Source: Sinohyriopsis cumingii (lineage: Eukaryota; Mollusca; Bivalvia; Unionida; Unionidae). From it: a DNA stretch of 64,000 bases. The stretch is taken from positions 69,865,809 to 69,929,808 of the forward strand of contig CM068827.1 of NCBI GenBank assembly GCA_028554795.2. The letters are read 5' to 3'. The translations under genes were made by a program, and so were the position numbers. Positions 22,813 to 33,392 of the stretch are shown here, in pieces. How positions within the stretch are numbered: the first letter of the stretch is position 1; every line of letters begins with the position of its first letter. Below the pieces are notes generated by a model. The model ran no database searches, was not told where the DNA came from, and saw only the letters and a list, made by a program, of their open reading frames with translations.

Positions 22813-22942
22813 AGATTACAAAAAAACTAGAGCCAATTTTGCAATTTGACTGTCATATTCGTGTTCAGCACATAAAAATTGATAAGAATTGACTAATTTT
22901 ATTTCAGTAACATGACTTTTGTAAAAATTTGTTGTCCAGTGT
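22813..22942 (-). repeat. Right terminal inverted repeat
   Basis: The reverse complement starts acactggacaaca and carries gtgctgaacacgaatatgac and attggctctagtttt, matching the left arm. The stop codon of the transposase lies about 90 bp inside. Confidence 0.85.
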
Positions 22943-23156
22943 TATTTGTTAAGGTTTACAAGACTTTTTGGTTTTGCTTGTTTCTGTTATTTAGTGTAAA
23001 ATAACAGCACGTTGTGCTCCCACATTTATCTGACGTTCACTACAACAATCCCGACGTTATGCACACATAATAACTAGAAGAATTCTACGCTTGGTATCAT
23101 ACTTACTCTTCAAACCCGTTTGACTTTCAGGAAGAAATGTTAAAGTATTGCCTATC
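22943..23156. other. No gene recognised
   Basis: Flank of the transposon; it does not visibly continue the gag reading frame interrupted at 20537. Confidence 0.4.
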
Positions 23157-23409
23157 CGATGTTGTTGTTGTTGTAGGGTTTAACGCCATTTTTCAGCACG
23201 CAATAGGCTATACATGGCGGCCAGTATTAATGGTGGAGGAAGAAACCGGGAAATCCCCGGAAAGAACCACCGACCCTCGAGAAGCTACTGGTAAGCTTTC
23301 TCACATATCCACATTGGCCGAATCCGAGACTCGAACCCACGCAGACAGAGGTGAGATGGCAGTGATCCGTAACGGTGAGCGCTTTAGACCACTCGGCCAC
23401 TCGGGGCCC
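23157..23409 (-). mobile_element. SINE-B copy 1 (tRNA-Ser/Leu-like head)
   Basis: On the minus strand: ggggccccgagtggccgagt (A-box), ggttcgagtctcgga-type B-box, the body with gtgggtcggtggttctttcc-like and ccatgtatagcct blocks, and a 3' end gcgttaaaccctacaacaac. All parts are present, so it is near full length (about 250 bp). Confidence 0.85.
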
Positions 23410-23519
23410 CTATTGCCTATCCGAACTGGACAATTTATTTCTGGATCACGGAGATATCTATCCTTTGAAGAAAGCCTCAACAGTCCCTGAAGCGTGTTGA
23501 TTAGTGTACAGAAAGTAAT

Positions 23520-23933
23520 TTGTGCCCGAGAACACACTTTGAACCTTTCAACCCGCTAGACAGTTTGTTTTTAGGACGAACCAATGCCACAATAATGCTG
23601 TACGACGCGGATAAATCACAGGAGAAGCAATCAATGTGTGCTCTTTGTATCAAGGCCTTGCCACTCATTTACTACCATGGAAAGGATGCCGTTCGTGTTC
23701 CTTACCGCTCTACCAGCGAAAGCGATGTAGCACTACCTTTCAGATTTACTGATAATAATGATGCCGTACCTGTGCCAACCTACGGATCTCATCCATGCAC
23801 TTGTAAAACAAAAACTCTGGATACCACAACCAGTAGTTCATCGAAATGGGCCAATCAAAGAATAATACACGTGTACACGTTTTCTGTGGCTTTGCAAGGC
23901 TATTCTGACTTTGAAAGGCGATTCCAGATGTAA
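23520..23933 (+). other. Unrecognised 137-codon ORF
   Basis: The ORF has coding-like composition (HFEPFNPLDSLFLGRTNATI; CALCIKALPL; DAVRVPYRSTSESDVALPF) and higher GC than its surroundings. No domain was recognised. The following 1.6 kb contains more short coding-like segments on the same strand (see 25200-25540), so it may be part of a decayed multi-gene element. A Cys pair (CALC) is the only motif visible. Confidence 0.3.
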
Positions 23934-25199
23934 ATGGAAATGGCCTAAATATTTGGATGGACCTACTTCCAACACATTTAGCCAGGGCTGGATTTGTCCA
24001 CTTGGGAAAAGGAGATAAACTACGGTTTTTCAGTTGAGGTGTGATATTCACGAATGGGATTATGAAGACTCGGTTACCTGGACGATGCCAGAGGGTCTCC
24101 GCGCTGTCACTACCTTCCTTTGGTCGGACCAAAATAACATGTTCCTGGTGAATACTATAAAAAAAGGAAATTAGTAGTATGCTTCTTGAGCTAAGTGAGC
24201 ACATCTACAGAGAGTGCGTTCACATACAAGTAAAGCGCAAGGAACAATTGCGTCCATTATGCCACAGACGTTTTAGCCACTGGTATCTTAATACTATAAA
24301 ACGGCGATTGCTTTGAAAATATTCAAATGGTCGAACATTTAAGTGACTTCTTAAAGAGTTAAGATGCCAAATTTTCTCCCCACAATTTGGCAGTGTCACA
24401 TAGAATTTTTATCGAACGAAATACAAGAAAAGTTTAAAATCTTAGAAGAATGAAAACAAAACTTTTACAAGAAGTATTGCCACAAGACGGAACTCCTTTG
24501 CGACAAGTGATGTATGGTAAGATTCATACTGAACTAAAATGTATTCAATATCTCTTTTCCACCGATTCTGTTTGAAAAGTTAGTTATTATTTCGCCAAAA
24601 AAGAAAGATATTGATGTGAATGACTAGTTTAGTAGAGCACATTCAGAATTTACCTTTGGAGCCACAGGGACGATTTTACAAAGAGTTGTCAAAATTCAAG
24701 TGAGATACAAACTTAAGGTCATTCGTCGATTTTTTTTTAACTACGGTTATTTACAAAGTTTACGATCGCTTATTCTCGGAAGATAATATTTCAAACAAAA
24801 GCGCGACGTGGACATAAAATAGTGCCACCATGCAACCATCTTTGTCTTTAGTGTCACAACACATTCTGTGGAAGGAAGTCAATAACGCTGTTCAGAACGT
24901 AGAGGGGAATCAGAATTCTCTATGACAATTGTTGCCATGGAGTTTGGACAACGTTTTGTGTTTGTATTGATGACTAATATTCTCGGATTTCGTTTTCCAG
25001 CAGATTCGTTGTGGATCATTTATGAACAGTAGATGCAAAGACAACATGACTAATCCAACTTTATAGGTGTAAGAAAAAAAAACTGTTTTAACTGTTGAGA
25101 ATAGGGATGAAAACGAGTTGTTTACCTCCTTGTAAAGAAGACCTTCGTCGAGCATTATCCACACTCGATACATACCAAGAAGTGTGTATATCTAGTCGG
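23934..25199. other. Mixed, mostly unreadable
   Basis: Short frames such as MKTKLLQEVLPQDGTPLRQV (24450) and MQPSLSLVSQHILWKEVNNA (24830) look coding-like but match nothing known to me. No repeats stand out. Confidence 0.3.
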
Positions 25200-25540
25200 T
25201 TACACCAACAAATTCACGACCGGAAAGGTTTTTGGCTTCGATGCTTTGACACAAGAAGTGGCTGATTACGCCAAAGATCTGACTCATTGATCCAAGAAAG
25301 GAACTTCACATAGAACCATTACCAGAAATGAACGCGACATTCAATACAGTTTTAGGAACAGTGGTAACGAACCCGACACAGAGGAAGTCATATTACAAGG
25401 TCTCAACAATACCGTCGTACACATAGAAAATAATGAGGCAGAAAGACAATTCACGTAGGAGAAATTAAAGACTGTGAAGTGTGTAAAGACTATGAAAGAA
25501 GAACACCAGAGAATGTACAAAGATTTCGTTGAGTATACCT
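25200..25540 (+). pseudogene. Degenerate coding segment of unknown family
   Basis: Readable in pieces: TNKFTTGKVFGFDALTQEVA (about 25207), RDIQYSFRNSGNEPDTEEVI (about 25333), LQGLNNTVVHIENNEAERQF-stop (about 25397), and KTMKEEHQRMYKDFVEY (about 25490). One stop interrupts a frame otherwise open for about 85 codons. The family was not recognised. A short tcagtcagtcag run follows at 25541. Confidence 0.35.
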
Positions 25541-26059
25541 TCAGTCAGTCAGTCAGTCGTACGATTCATTATCTATCCAAGAAGAGGAAGCTATGGCAGA
25601 AAAGCTGGACGAAGTGATCGACATCATGGTGGACGTAGAGCAGCTATTGAGCAAGTAGAGGCCCAGTGGTATATGCAAAGCAGAGTGAGAAGGGAAGTGC
25701 CCCCCGCCCCAAAAAAAGCTAAAAGCTAAGAGCCTAATCAAAGACGTTATGGAAGAGGAAAATGAGAAGATGAAGACCATAGTGGATGGGGAGAGAAAGA
25801 AAAGGAAAACGGCAGGAAACAACAAGATTTCCAAAGAATGAATGAGTCCCGGCTCAAAGTCCAGGAAAAGCTTAGGAAGATGGGGCATCCAAAATGGATG
25901 CATGAGGATGGAAAGAAGAAAGTTAGGTTCCTAGACAGAGGAGATGGTGGAAGAATTGGATGTCAAGTAGAAAAATTAGGAAACAAAAAACGGCCCTTTC
26001 AAGGCCCCTCACTTGCCTCGAAAAGACCCTTTTTCACTCTTGCCATATGCGTTTTGGCG

Positions 26060-26105
26060 CGCGCGCGCGTGTGTGTGTGTGTGTGCGCGCGTGCGTGTGT
26101 GTGTA
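26060..26105. repeat. (GC)n/(GT)n microsatellite
   Basis: gcgcgcgcgcgtgtgtgtgtg followed by mixed gcgc/gtgt units. Confidence 0.9.
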
Positions 26106-26196
26106 TGTTTTCAACTGAAAACCCTTCCCAATTCCCCTTTGTCCCCATCAACCCTTTTGTCCCTTATGTGTCCCCCGCATATTAACCTGAAGATTT

Positions 26197-26380
26197 CGCT
26201 TGTCCCCCAAGTACCATATTTGTCCCTTAAATATCCCCATGTTAATTTTCGCTTGTCCCGCAAGTGCCCTTCCGATGTTAAATTCCCCTTGTCCTCGAAG
26301 TGTCATTCCTATGTTAAGTTCCCTTGGCCCCCGAAGTGCCATTATCATGTTACATTCACCTTGTCCCACCGAGTGACATT
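26197..26380. repeat. 42-bp minisatellite, about 4.5 units
   Basis: Units of the form cttgtcccccaagtgcca.t..atgttaa.ttcc repeat every 42 bp, so the forward frame shows a 14-residue repeat (K-C-H-S-Y-V-K-F-P type). The 148-codon ORF is therefore explained by the repeat rather than by a gene. Confidence 0.75.
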
Positions 26381-26639
26381 TCTGTCCCATATTACTACTA
26401 CATATTATATGTCCAAAATTAATGACATATTACTACTAACAGTTTTACAATGCCATTGATACCTACATCATAGCTATCATTAGACAATGTACTTTGAAGG
26501 TCACAGAAAAACAAAGATAAACGTCAGGGTGAAGAATGCATCCTTGACGCGCACCTAAAGGAAAGTCGAAGAGATAAATCTGTCATTTTCTGGTCCTAAC
26601 ACAAGCCTTAATATAGACTTTATGGTTTAATCTAAGTAA

Positions 26640-27300
26640 CAGAAAAGAACAAAAAACAACAAGTTTTGTAAAATTCAACAAATAATTTATTTTCTTTGAA
26701 TACAATGTGAAAAGTTAAAAAGAACTTAGATTAATGCACATTAAATCCCAAATAGTCGTAAACGATTCATCACAAGTCTAATGTATAAAGTTCCTACTGA
26801 ATTCTAGTGGTATTCCATATAAGTTCCATTATTGACTTCGTTGACATGCCTGTGATATCGAATAAGCTAATATGAAAGTGACTTGTAGTGTGGCGATGTG
26901 CTAACCGTCTTTTGATGTACACAATAATATAATCCAAAAAATGTTCTTGTCTGAAATCACTATAACTCTAAATTAATGTTCCAGTCCAAAAATATTATAG
27001 ATGAGAACTTTGAATTTCCAGTCAATAATAATTTGCATAATTAATTCCAGCCGAATGAAACACTGAGTAAATAAATAAGACTGATTCTGCCTCAGATGTT
27101 AAATGCAAGAATGATTGATTTCTCAAGTAAACAACTTTATATAAAAAGCTAAGACAGAAAAGTAGAACCAGGATCAAGTTCCAAAGTTCATTTCTAGAAT
27201 ATCTTACGTTTCCATCAAGACAAGGTCTATTACTAAAATTACAATAAAGAATATTGGAAACATCAGGTACAATAGGTTTTCGTGGGGGGGGGTCCAATGT
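26640..27300 (-). repeat. LTR-like sequence related to 17983-18640
   Basis: Shared blocks in the same order include cattaaatcccaaat, gt.gtgaac/gtgctaac.gtctt, cacaataatataat, gaatgttcc/aaatgttc and aatcactataa. No primer-binding site or gag was seen next to it, so it may be a solo or truncated LTR. Low-stringency similarity read by eye. Confidence 0.35.
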
Positions 27301-27499
27301 CAAAGGCCCAGAACCCAAACAAACATATTTATCTTCATTGATAATGATCCTAATATTTAACCCACACTAATAGAGAAATATTAACTTTATTATTGTTATA
27401 CAAAATAAAAAGTTACTGGTCAGTTACACAATGAACTTGATTCTGGACATGGTCAATTCCAAAATAAACGCTTACATAACGTATAATCATGGAACATAA

Positions 27500-27935
27500 A
27501 AAAAACAAATTCGAATTAAAAATACGTAGTAAAGCGTATGTATTGCTTTAAGCATATATACCATTTTGATGCTCAGTTTTCGTTTTTGAAATTTATGCCG
27601 CAAAGCATCTCTGTTTATTCTATCAAATGCCTTTTCAAAATCAATCACTGTACAATCACTGTACAATTGAATCTGCCATTGCATTAAACAAGATATCTCC
27701 GTGTAAATGTTTGTGAAACAAATGTGATATCTATAGTACTGTATTCTTTTCTAAACACCGCTTGTATGTTACCACGTACATATTTTTGTTTACATCATTT
27801 CGTAATCCTCTTACTCAAAACTGATGAGAAGACTTTACATAATACAGGTAGCAGACTAGTCCCTCGATAATTATCTGGGCTATCTTTGGCCCTTTTTATG
27901 CAACGGTATAATTATTGCTGTACACCAATCCTTAG
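27500..27935 (-). pseudogene. Non-LTR retrotransposon reverse transcriptase fragment
   Basis: On the minus strand: WCTAIIIPLHKKG (27932), a one-base frame slip, then DSPDNYRGTSLLPVLCKVFS and SVLSKRIT to a stop, and further on VIDFEKAFDRINRDALRHKF (27650-27590). These are ordered RT blocks of LINE polymerases; the last one contains the motif A Asp. Frameshifts and stops show it is dead. The upstream end is cut by the SINE-B copy at 27936, so the SINE inserted into, or next to, the LINE. Confidence 0.85.
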
Positions 27936-28168
27936 GGACCCCGGGTGGCCGAGTCATCTAAAGCGCTCGCCTTTACCCGATCATTGCTCACGTGGTTTCG
28001 AGCCTCTGGCTTGGCCAATGTGGTTATGTGAAAAAACTTGCCATTAGCTTCCCGTGGGTAGTTGGTTTTTACCAGGTTTTTACCGGGTTGTTCCTCCATC
28101 AGCCATACTGGCCGCAATGTACAGCTAGCTTATCTTGCGCTGAAAATGACGCTAAATCCCAAGTGAAC
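27936..28168 (+). mobile_element. SINE-B copy 2
   Basis: Head gaccccgggtggccgagt, altered B-box ggtttcgagcctc, body gtgggtagttggtttttacc and catactggccgcaatgtac, end cgctaaatccca. It is diverged, with an extra ttttaccagg duplication, and lacks the CAA-repeat tail. Confidence 0.8.
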
Positions 28169-28671
28169 ACCGCCAGTCCTTTGGGAAGGTCGGTGACAGC
28201 GTTTGTTCTGAAAATAAATCGTACAGGAAATGTAACTTTGAAAGGGGACGATTTCCAGTGGTCATAGCTTGCAATGGCTCAGGACCCAAGCATCGGTGGT
28301 CTAATGATAAGACAATTAAACTGCACTGCCTCGAGCCTTCACTGGCTTATTCACCCAACTGATTTTTAATATAAAATGGTTCAGTTTTAAATTCGAGATG
28401 AAATGTGCACTACTTACAATGTTTAAAATGACTTTATTGAAATGCCATTAAACTGGCAAGTGGACCATTACAGTCATGTTCTTTACTTTCATAAATTATT
28501 CTACGATTTTGGAGAAAATAAATATGTATGCATTCATATTATTTTCCAATACTGCATCCTTAACATTGAAGGCCGTCAATATAACTTGTTTCTTACAGGC
28601 AGTGGTCATGTGGGTTTAAACCACTATTTATTAAGGAGCCCGAATTTTAACAGTATTATTTTACATTATTA

Positions 28672-28815
28672 TATAGCTAACGATCTGATTAATAGTTTGC
28701 TACATATCTGAGATAATAAAGGCATAATGATCTCATTAATAGTGTACAACACATCTGAGACAGTATATGCATAAGGATCTCAGTGACAGAGTCTACGACA
28801 CATCTGAGATAAGTA
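28672..28815. repeat. 47-bp tandem repeat x 3
   Basis: Units begin (a)cgatctgattaatag, atgatctcattaatag and aggatctcagtgacag and each contain acatctgagaya-like sequence. Spacing is about 47 bp. Confidence 0.7.
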
Positions 28816-28994
28816 TTCCTATGACAAGGGAATATTACATTTTTTCATGGACTATTCAGTCAACGGTTGAGTTAAATTTTTACGAGTTTATTCTATATAA
28901 ATACGATAATATTTGTACAAGAACGTTTCTCATCATATTGTTTACCAGCGTAAAAAGTACCAAATCAGATGCTGTTCACTGCCCCAAGTCACAA

Positions 28995-29213
28995 TATCGT
29001 CTGTACTCGCTTATAAGTTGCGTAAAACTGCAAATAACAAAGATCCCGATCAGCAGTACAAAAACGTGCGTCTGCAGATCATTGGCTATGTTGTTTCTTC
29101 TACTAATTGCTCCTAACAAACTGCACAGACCTAGATCTGTATTATGCGGCGGCAGATCTGGGTTTTTGCAGTTTGCATTTGCACTTTCCCTATGAGCGAG
29201 TACAGACGGTAAT
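28995..29213. mobile_element. Palindromic MITE, family M1 copy 2
   Basis: Ends: left tcgtctgtactcgcttata, right (reverse complement) accgtctgtactcgctcata. The interior has a second inversion (gacctagatctgtattatgc / cggcagatctggg). It aligns with the reverse complement of 4218-4438. It has no coding capacity. Confidence 0.75.
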
Positions 29214-29338
29214 CAATGGTGGACAGGTTGATTGATTTTTCGCGTTCGTGCGAGGTCATTGCTTTTGATGGTAGTGTTATCGGGCATTATTCACTGCTAT
29301 GAAAAACGCGTGGCAAGACGGTTTAGTGGTTAAAGACC

Positions 29339-29430
29339 ATGGACACAAACGCAATGTAAGACTACACACAAACGCAATGTAAGATTACACAGACAAATAA
29401 CCAATGTACGACTACACAGACAAATAACCA
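29339..29430. repeat. Short minisatellite, about 27 bp x 3-4
   Basis: acacaaacgcaatgtaagac repeats with drift to acagacaaataaccaatgta. Downstream at 29585-29680 another 55-bp unit (taccaact.gtggaggg) occurs twice. Confidence 0.6.
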
Positions 29431-30353
29431 TTATATCAGAATAAAGTTTATAAAACATTTTTTCTTTCAAAAATTCAACAAGAGTTTCAATAACAATAAT
29501 AATAGCATCAGTATCAACAGCGACAATAACAACAACAACAACAACAACTAAAAGATGTTTTTGAAAATTTACCACCAGTAGTAAGTGGCTAGAGTTCTTG
29601 TAAAATTTTAATTTTTTACCAACTGGTGGAGGGGTGTAAAATTCTAAACTATTACCAACTTGTGGAGGGATAAAAAAAAACAATTCTAGCCGGAAAACAA
29701 ATCAAACGTAAGTAGCATTTATTATCTAGCGATGGAAACCGTTTTTCCTAGTCGGTTCAAAGTCAGTGCCACCTTTAAATTGTTGTTATCAAATATATGT
29801 TCCGATTTCTCTTACCACTGTTTACGTCTGACGTCATAATATGCTATTTAGTTGAACATGGTTTTTGGTGCTGCATGGAACTCATCTCTGTGTCTGATAT
29901 CATGAGCAACTATTTAGTTCTAAATTTTATTTATTTATTTATTTATTTATTTAATTATTTTTTTTTTTTTTGGTCAGATATAGCCAACGAATCGCTACGT
30001 TTAATTTCATTAGAGACCATTTAGGTGTATATGTTGTTTGTGTTCTTTACCGGATATAAAAGTGGATTAGGTAAGAACGCCAAATCATTATCTCAGGCTG
30101 AGTCACATTGCGATGATAAAACGAGTTGTATTTCAAGGAACTGACATGTATATATTACACGGCCATGTATATTTTCTGTCTTACATTACAACTGAACCCT
30201 ATGCAAAATGTATATATGTACGTGCGTGCGTGCGTGCGTGTTTGTAATTTTTTTTATTTCCACTGAATTGTCAAATTTCGGCAACAGACTATGGAATAAA
30301 GTCGATATTTTTTCTTCGAGTTTCTTTTATCATTTTTCAAATGTTTCCACATA

Positions 30354-30364
30354 CATGCATACAT

Positions 30365-30399
<35 letters not shown>

Positions 30400-30470
30400 T
30401 ACATACATACATACATACATACATACATACATACATACATACATACATACATACATACGTACATACATAC
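30354..30470. repeat. (ACAT)n microsatellite
   Basis: About 26 ACAT units with a short (CA)n inside. ORFs across it in four frames (poly-HTYI or MYVC) are artefacts. Confidence 0.95.
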
Positions 30471-30535
30471 CTCAGCGTGTGTACAAGTGGCACCCATTCA
30501 GTGGTTGTTTTATGAGTGAAAACGATTTGTAGCAT

Positions 30536-30866
30536 GAGTACCATTATACTCACAGGGTCTCGTATTGTTGTGTGTACCTTATTATACTCACAAGGGCTCG
30601 TATCGTTGTGTGTACCTTATTATACTCACAGGGTCTCGTATCGTTGTGTGTACCTTATTATACTCACAAGGGCTCGTATCGTTGTGTGTACCTTATTATA
30701 CTCACAGAGGCACGTATCGTTGCTTACAAGTGACCTGTCAAACATGTACTATATATAATAACTACAAGGGATGACACTTATTTCCTTTCTAGCGTAATAA
30801 ATTTGTTAGTTACTATATAGTACATGTATGACAAGAAAGCAAAGATACGAGCCCCTGTGATTATAC
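30536..30866. mobile_element. MITE-like hairpin with one arm expanded as a 38-bp tandem repeat
   Basis: Right arm reverse complement: tataatcacaggggctcgta, then tctttgct, then cttgtcatacatgtactata. The left arm carries the same order: tatactcacagaggcacgta, tcgttgct, tacaagtgacctgtcaaaca, tgtactata. On the left the outer part (ttatactcacagggtctcgt...gtgtgtacc) is present as five tandem units of about 38-39 bp (30541-30735), on the right only once. Confidence 0.65.
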
Positions 30867-30885
30867 TAAATATTGCCTTCTGCGG

Positions 30886-30893
30886 TCACGTGA
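30886..30893. promoter_or_regulatory. TCACGTGA palindrome (E-box / CLEAR-like)
   Basis: ggtcacgtgat lies 385 bp upstream of the ATG at 31278. Such boxes bind bHLH-zip factors (USF, TFEB/MITF families). Whether it serves the downstream exon is inference. Confidence 0.3.
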
Positions 30894-31277
30894 TATAGAC
30901 CATTTTGTTTTCTCCTCATTCCACATAAGGCGTATCCTACAAACGTCTAAATCCACTGCTTGGAGTGGACATTGTACTGTTGTTATAAGATGTGCTGCAA
31001 GGTCACACTTTTACCTGTCTGACTTACGCATGTTCTGTCTGCAAACATGTCCAGCATATCAGGCCTCTTGTAAGGCAACACGTATACTGGAGACCATTAT
31101 CGCCATCTAGTAGGGCAAAATTCATACATAACAACTGCGTAGGCTTTCGTTATCGGTTGTCGAGTACACACTTGAACGTGATAGCTGTAGCATATACGGG
31201 CCTTTCTAAACTCATCATTTATCAGCCAGTTAAACCCGTGGCATCAGAACTACTTAACAAACGAGAAAAAGGCAGAC

Positions 31278-31523
31278 ATGCCGTCGGTGACGTTAAAAAG
31301 TTGTGTAGCTGTAGGTTTCCTAGCATCGTTGGTTATTATTGTGTCGTTGAGATTTTTTGTGACTAATTCTAGGTTGGAAAATGCGTGGTCCGCAAAACAA
31401 GGAGAGACTGAATTTAGGGAAAATTACGTCAATAATATCGCAAGGAATCTACTTCAGGAGCGAAACAGGCTCTCGAGTTTACTTAATGAAAAGATGCAGC
31501 AAATTGGACGCCTTGAATGTGAG
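31278..31523 (+). CDS. Putative first exon of a type II membrane protein
   Basis: The ATG is followed by 82 codons that end exactly at a strong splice donor (gag|gtaaggc at 31524). The protein begins with a short basic/polar stretch, a single hydrophobic segment (CVAVGFLASLVIIVSL, residues 9-24), then a charged helical stretch (FRENYVNNIARNLLQERNRL, SSLLNEKMQQIGRLECE) likely to form a coiled coil. This is the layout of Golgi type II proteins. No family was identified and no downstream exon was found. A GA/GT microsatellite begins about 25 bp into the presumed intron. It could also be a chance ORF, but hydrophobic anchor, heptad-like helix and donor site occurring together argue for a real exon. 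Confidence 0.5.
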
Positions 31524-31544
31524 GTAAGGCATATTCCATTGTGT

Positions 31545-31735
31545 GTGTGTGAGAGAGAGAGAGAGAGAGTTTGTGAATGTGTGTTTGTGAGCGTATGAGT
31601 GTGTCAATGAGAGAGTGAGAGAAAATGTGTGTGTGTACGAGAGAAAGAGAGAGAGAGAAAGAGTTTGTGAATGTGTTTGTGTGTCAATGAGAGAGTGAGA
31701 GAACAATGTGTGTGTGTGTACGAGAGAGAGAGTTG
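31545..31735. repeat. (GA)n/(GT)n compound repeat
   Basis: Alternating gagagaga and gtgtgtgt runs, partly duplicated (gtgtcaatgagagagtgaga occurs twice, about 87 bp apart). Reverse-strand Ser/Leu/Thr-His ORFs here are artefacts. Confidence 0.9.
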
Positions 31736-31924
31736 CAACGGGTTCCCAACAAACGATATGGCGAGGAAGGGGAGTGCTCTACTGGAGCTTATATGATGGC
31801 TCTTTCTTTGTCGTCTGTGTGACATCCGTTCTACGACCACACGTTATCATACAACTGTTATCATTACTATTCCTAAACTACTTGGAGGATTGTCATGAAT
31901 CTTTGCAACAAATATATCATAAGG

Positions 31925-31999
31925 TGTAGTTGATCCTAACTGAAAATGGTGGGGCTCATGTTTTCAATATGGCCGCCACAACAGCCATCTTGTAGCTAT

Positions 32000-32042
<43 letters not shown>

Positions 32043-32960
32043 TAGTTGATACCAAATTAAAATGGTGTCGAACTGACGCTACGGCAGATATTTTGAAATT
32101 CTTGTTGTCGCAACTCCTCCGGGGCAGAAGGCATTTCGATATGAGTTTTTTACCAGAAGACTTCTTATGATCTCTGTTTAGTAATAATTGGAAACAATTC
32201 TGCCCAGACATTCATTATGGTAACCAAAGCAGCCATCTTTACAAAATCTTGTTATCGCTACCCCTTCTGAATATATGGTCATATCAGTATGGTGTTTTCA
32301 CAAAACTTTTCTTGTTATGTCTCCTTCATCTTACGTGTAAATACCGCCATTCTGATTTCCAAAATGGCTATCATATTAGCCATTCTGAAAATATTTTTAT
32401 CGTTACTCCTGAATGGAAATCATTGGGTTTTTACCAGAAGACATTTTATGGTTCATCTTCAATAAAATTGTGCAGATCTGACATACAGTATGGCCACCAT
32501 GGCAGCAGTCTTGAAAATGGTGTTATTGGTGCTTCTCTAAGATCAAACGTCACATCAAAATGGATCCTTTTACCAGAACAGTTATAATAACCTGAATGAA
32601 AATGGTGCCAATCTCACCTCAGATCTTGCTGCAACAGTATATTCTGAAGGAAAAAAAATCACTAACTATTCTGAATGGATGCTAATATAAATATTTGGTT
32701 TTCACCAAACGTTTTCAAATGGTGTATAGTTTGACATAAATGAAAATTGTGCAGATCTTATATCAACTATGGCTGCCAAAATGTCTATTTTCAAAATCGT
32801 ATCGTTCACGAACATCAGATATGGTTTCAACACTCAGCAGTTGGAAATATTAAATGGTCTTGGCTTGAATTCCCGAAAATTCTTTTCGAAAAGTCGAATG
32901 TTATTCCCATCAAGTGACTCTTATTTTTTCGTTAAAGGCGGAGAGAGTATCTTTTTTTGT
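31925..32960. repeat. Diverged tandem repeat family T, cluster 1
   Basis: Units of about 150-180 bp contain in order: gaaaatggtg.c.(a/g)at, tgacat.ca.tatggccgcca, ca.cagccatcttgaaaat, ttgttatcgctactcct and tttttaccagaagac. About five to six degenerate units are visible, one interrupted by (CA)n at 32002-32038. The cluster ends in a module with cttgaattcccgaaaattct (32863), shared with cluster 2. Confidence 0.7.
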
Positions 32961-33276
32961 TCTCAATGAACATATGTAATATTGTTTTATGGGGCTTTTA
33001 CACAAAGCTAAGGTTTAATATGTGGCCAGGCTGAGACTGGATATTAGTGAAAGAAAAATATTTTTATGATAAGGAAGAACATAATAAATCTATTCAAACA
33101 TAATTTGGGTCGAGCCAATGCTTACTTTCAGATTTTGACCGTTTAAAATAGATATTTTACAACATCACAAAACACCTCAGCTAACAATTCTGTAATGCAA
33201 TAACATTGCACCAGTATTGTTTGGTATATATGGCAGCGTTGTTATATCACGCTGTGGCAACATGATTTGGTGAATT

Positions 33277-33392
33277 GATTGCACATTTCTAACGTCATGA
33301 TTGCATTTCTAACCTCATGATTGCATCTCTAACGTGATGATTCTATATTTCTAACGTCATGACTGCATTTCTAACGTCATGATTGCACATTG
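33277..33392. repeat. 20-bp tandem repeat (ATTGCATTTCTAACGTCATG)
   Basis: About six units of a 20-21 bp sequence with the core taacgtcatga. The core contains a half CRE (cgtca). Confidence 0.85.

Larger units (their letters stand above)
20541..22942 (+). mobile_element. DNA transposon with about 120-bp terminal inverted repeats
   Basis: The left end begins acactggtcaac; the right end, read from 22942 on the other strand, begins acactggacaac. Both arms then carry, 60-70 bp in, the block gtg(c/t)(c/t)gaacacgaatat and, about 20 bp further, attggctct.gtttt. The arms are thus inverted, diverged and about 120 bp long with a 10-bp length difference. They enclose one complete 562-codon ORF. The length is 2.4 kb. 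TTAA occurs just outside both ends (20534-20537 and 22949-22952) but at unequal distances, so the target duplication is not settled. The superfamily is not recognised from the termini. Confidence 0.85.

Noticed and set aside
20534..22952. TTAA target duplication (piggyBac/Kolobok-like) for the 2.4-kb transposon
   Set aside because: TTAA is present outside both ends, but 3 bp from one tip and 6 bp from the other, and the tips do not match piggyBac ends. Left undecided rather than claimed.
26013..26459. 148-codon ORF with 14-residue repeats as a secreted repeat protein
   Set aside because: The repeat is a 42-bp minisatellite whose length is divisible by three; no signal peptide or conserved start supports a gene.
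30208..30553. ORFs of 63 to 103 codons in several frames at the (ACAT)n tract
   Set aside because: All arise from the tetranucleotide repeat, which is stop-free in several frames.
31479..31840. Ser/Thr/His-Leu-rich reverse ORFs
   Set aside because: They translate a (GA)n/(GT)n tract in the presumed intron.
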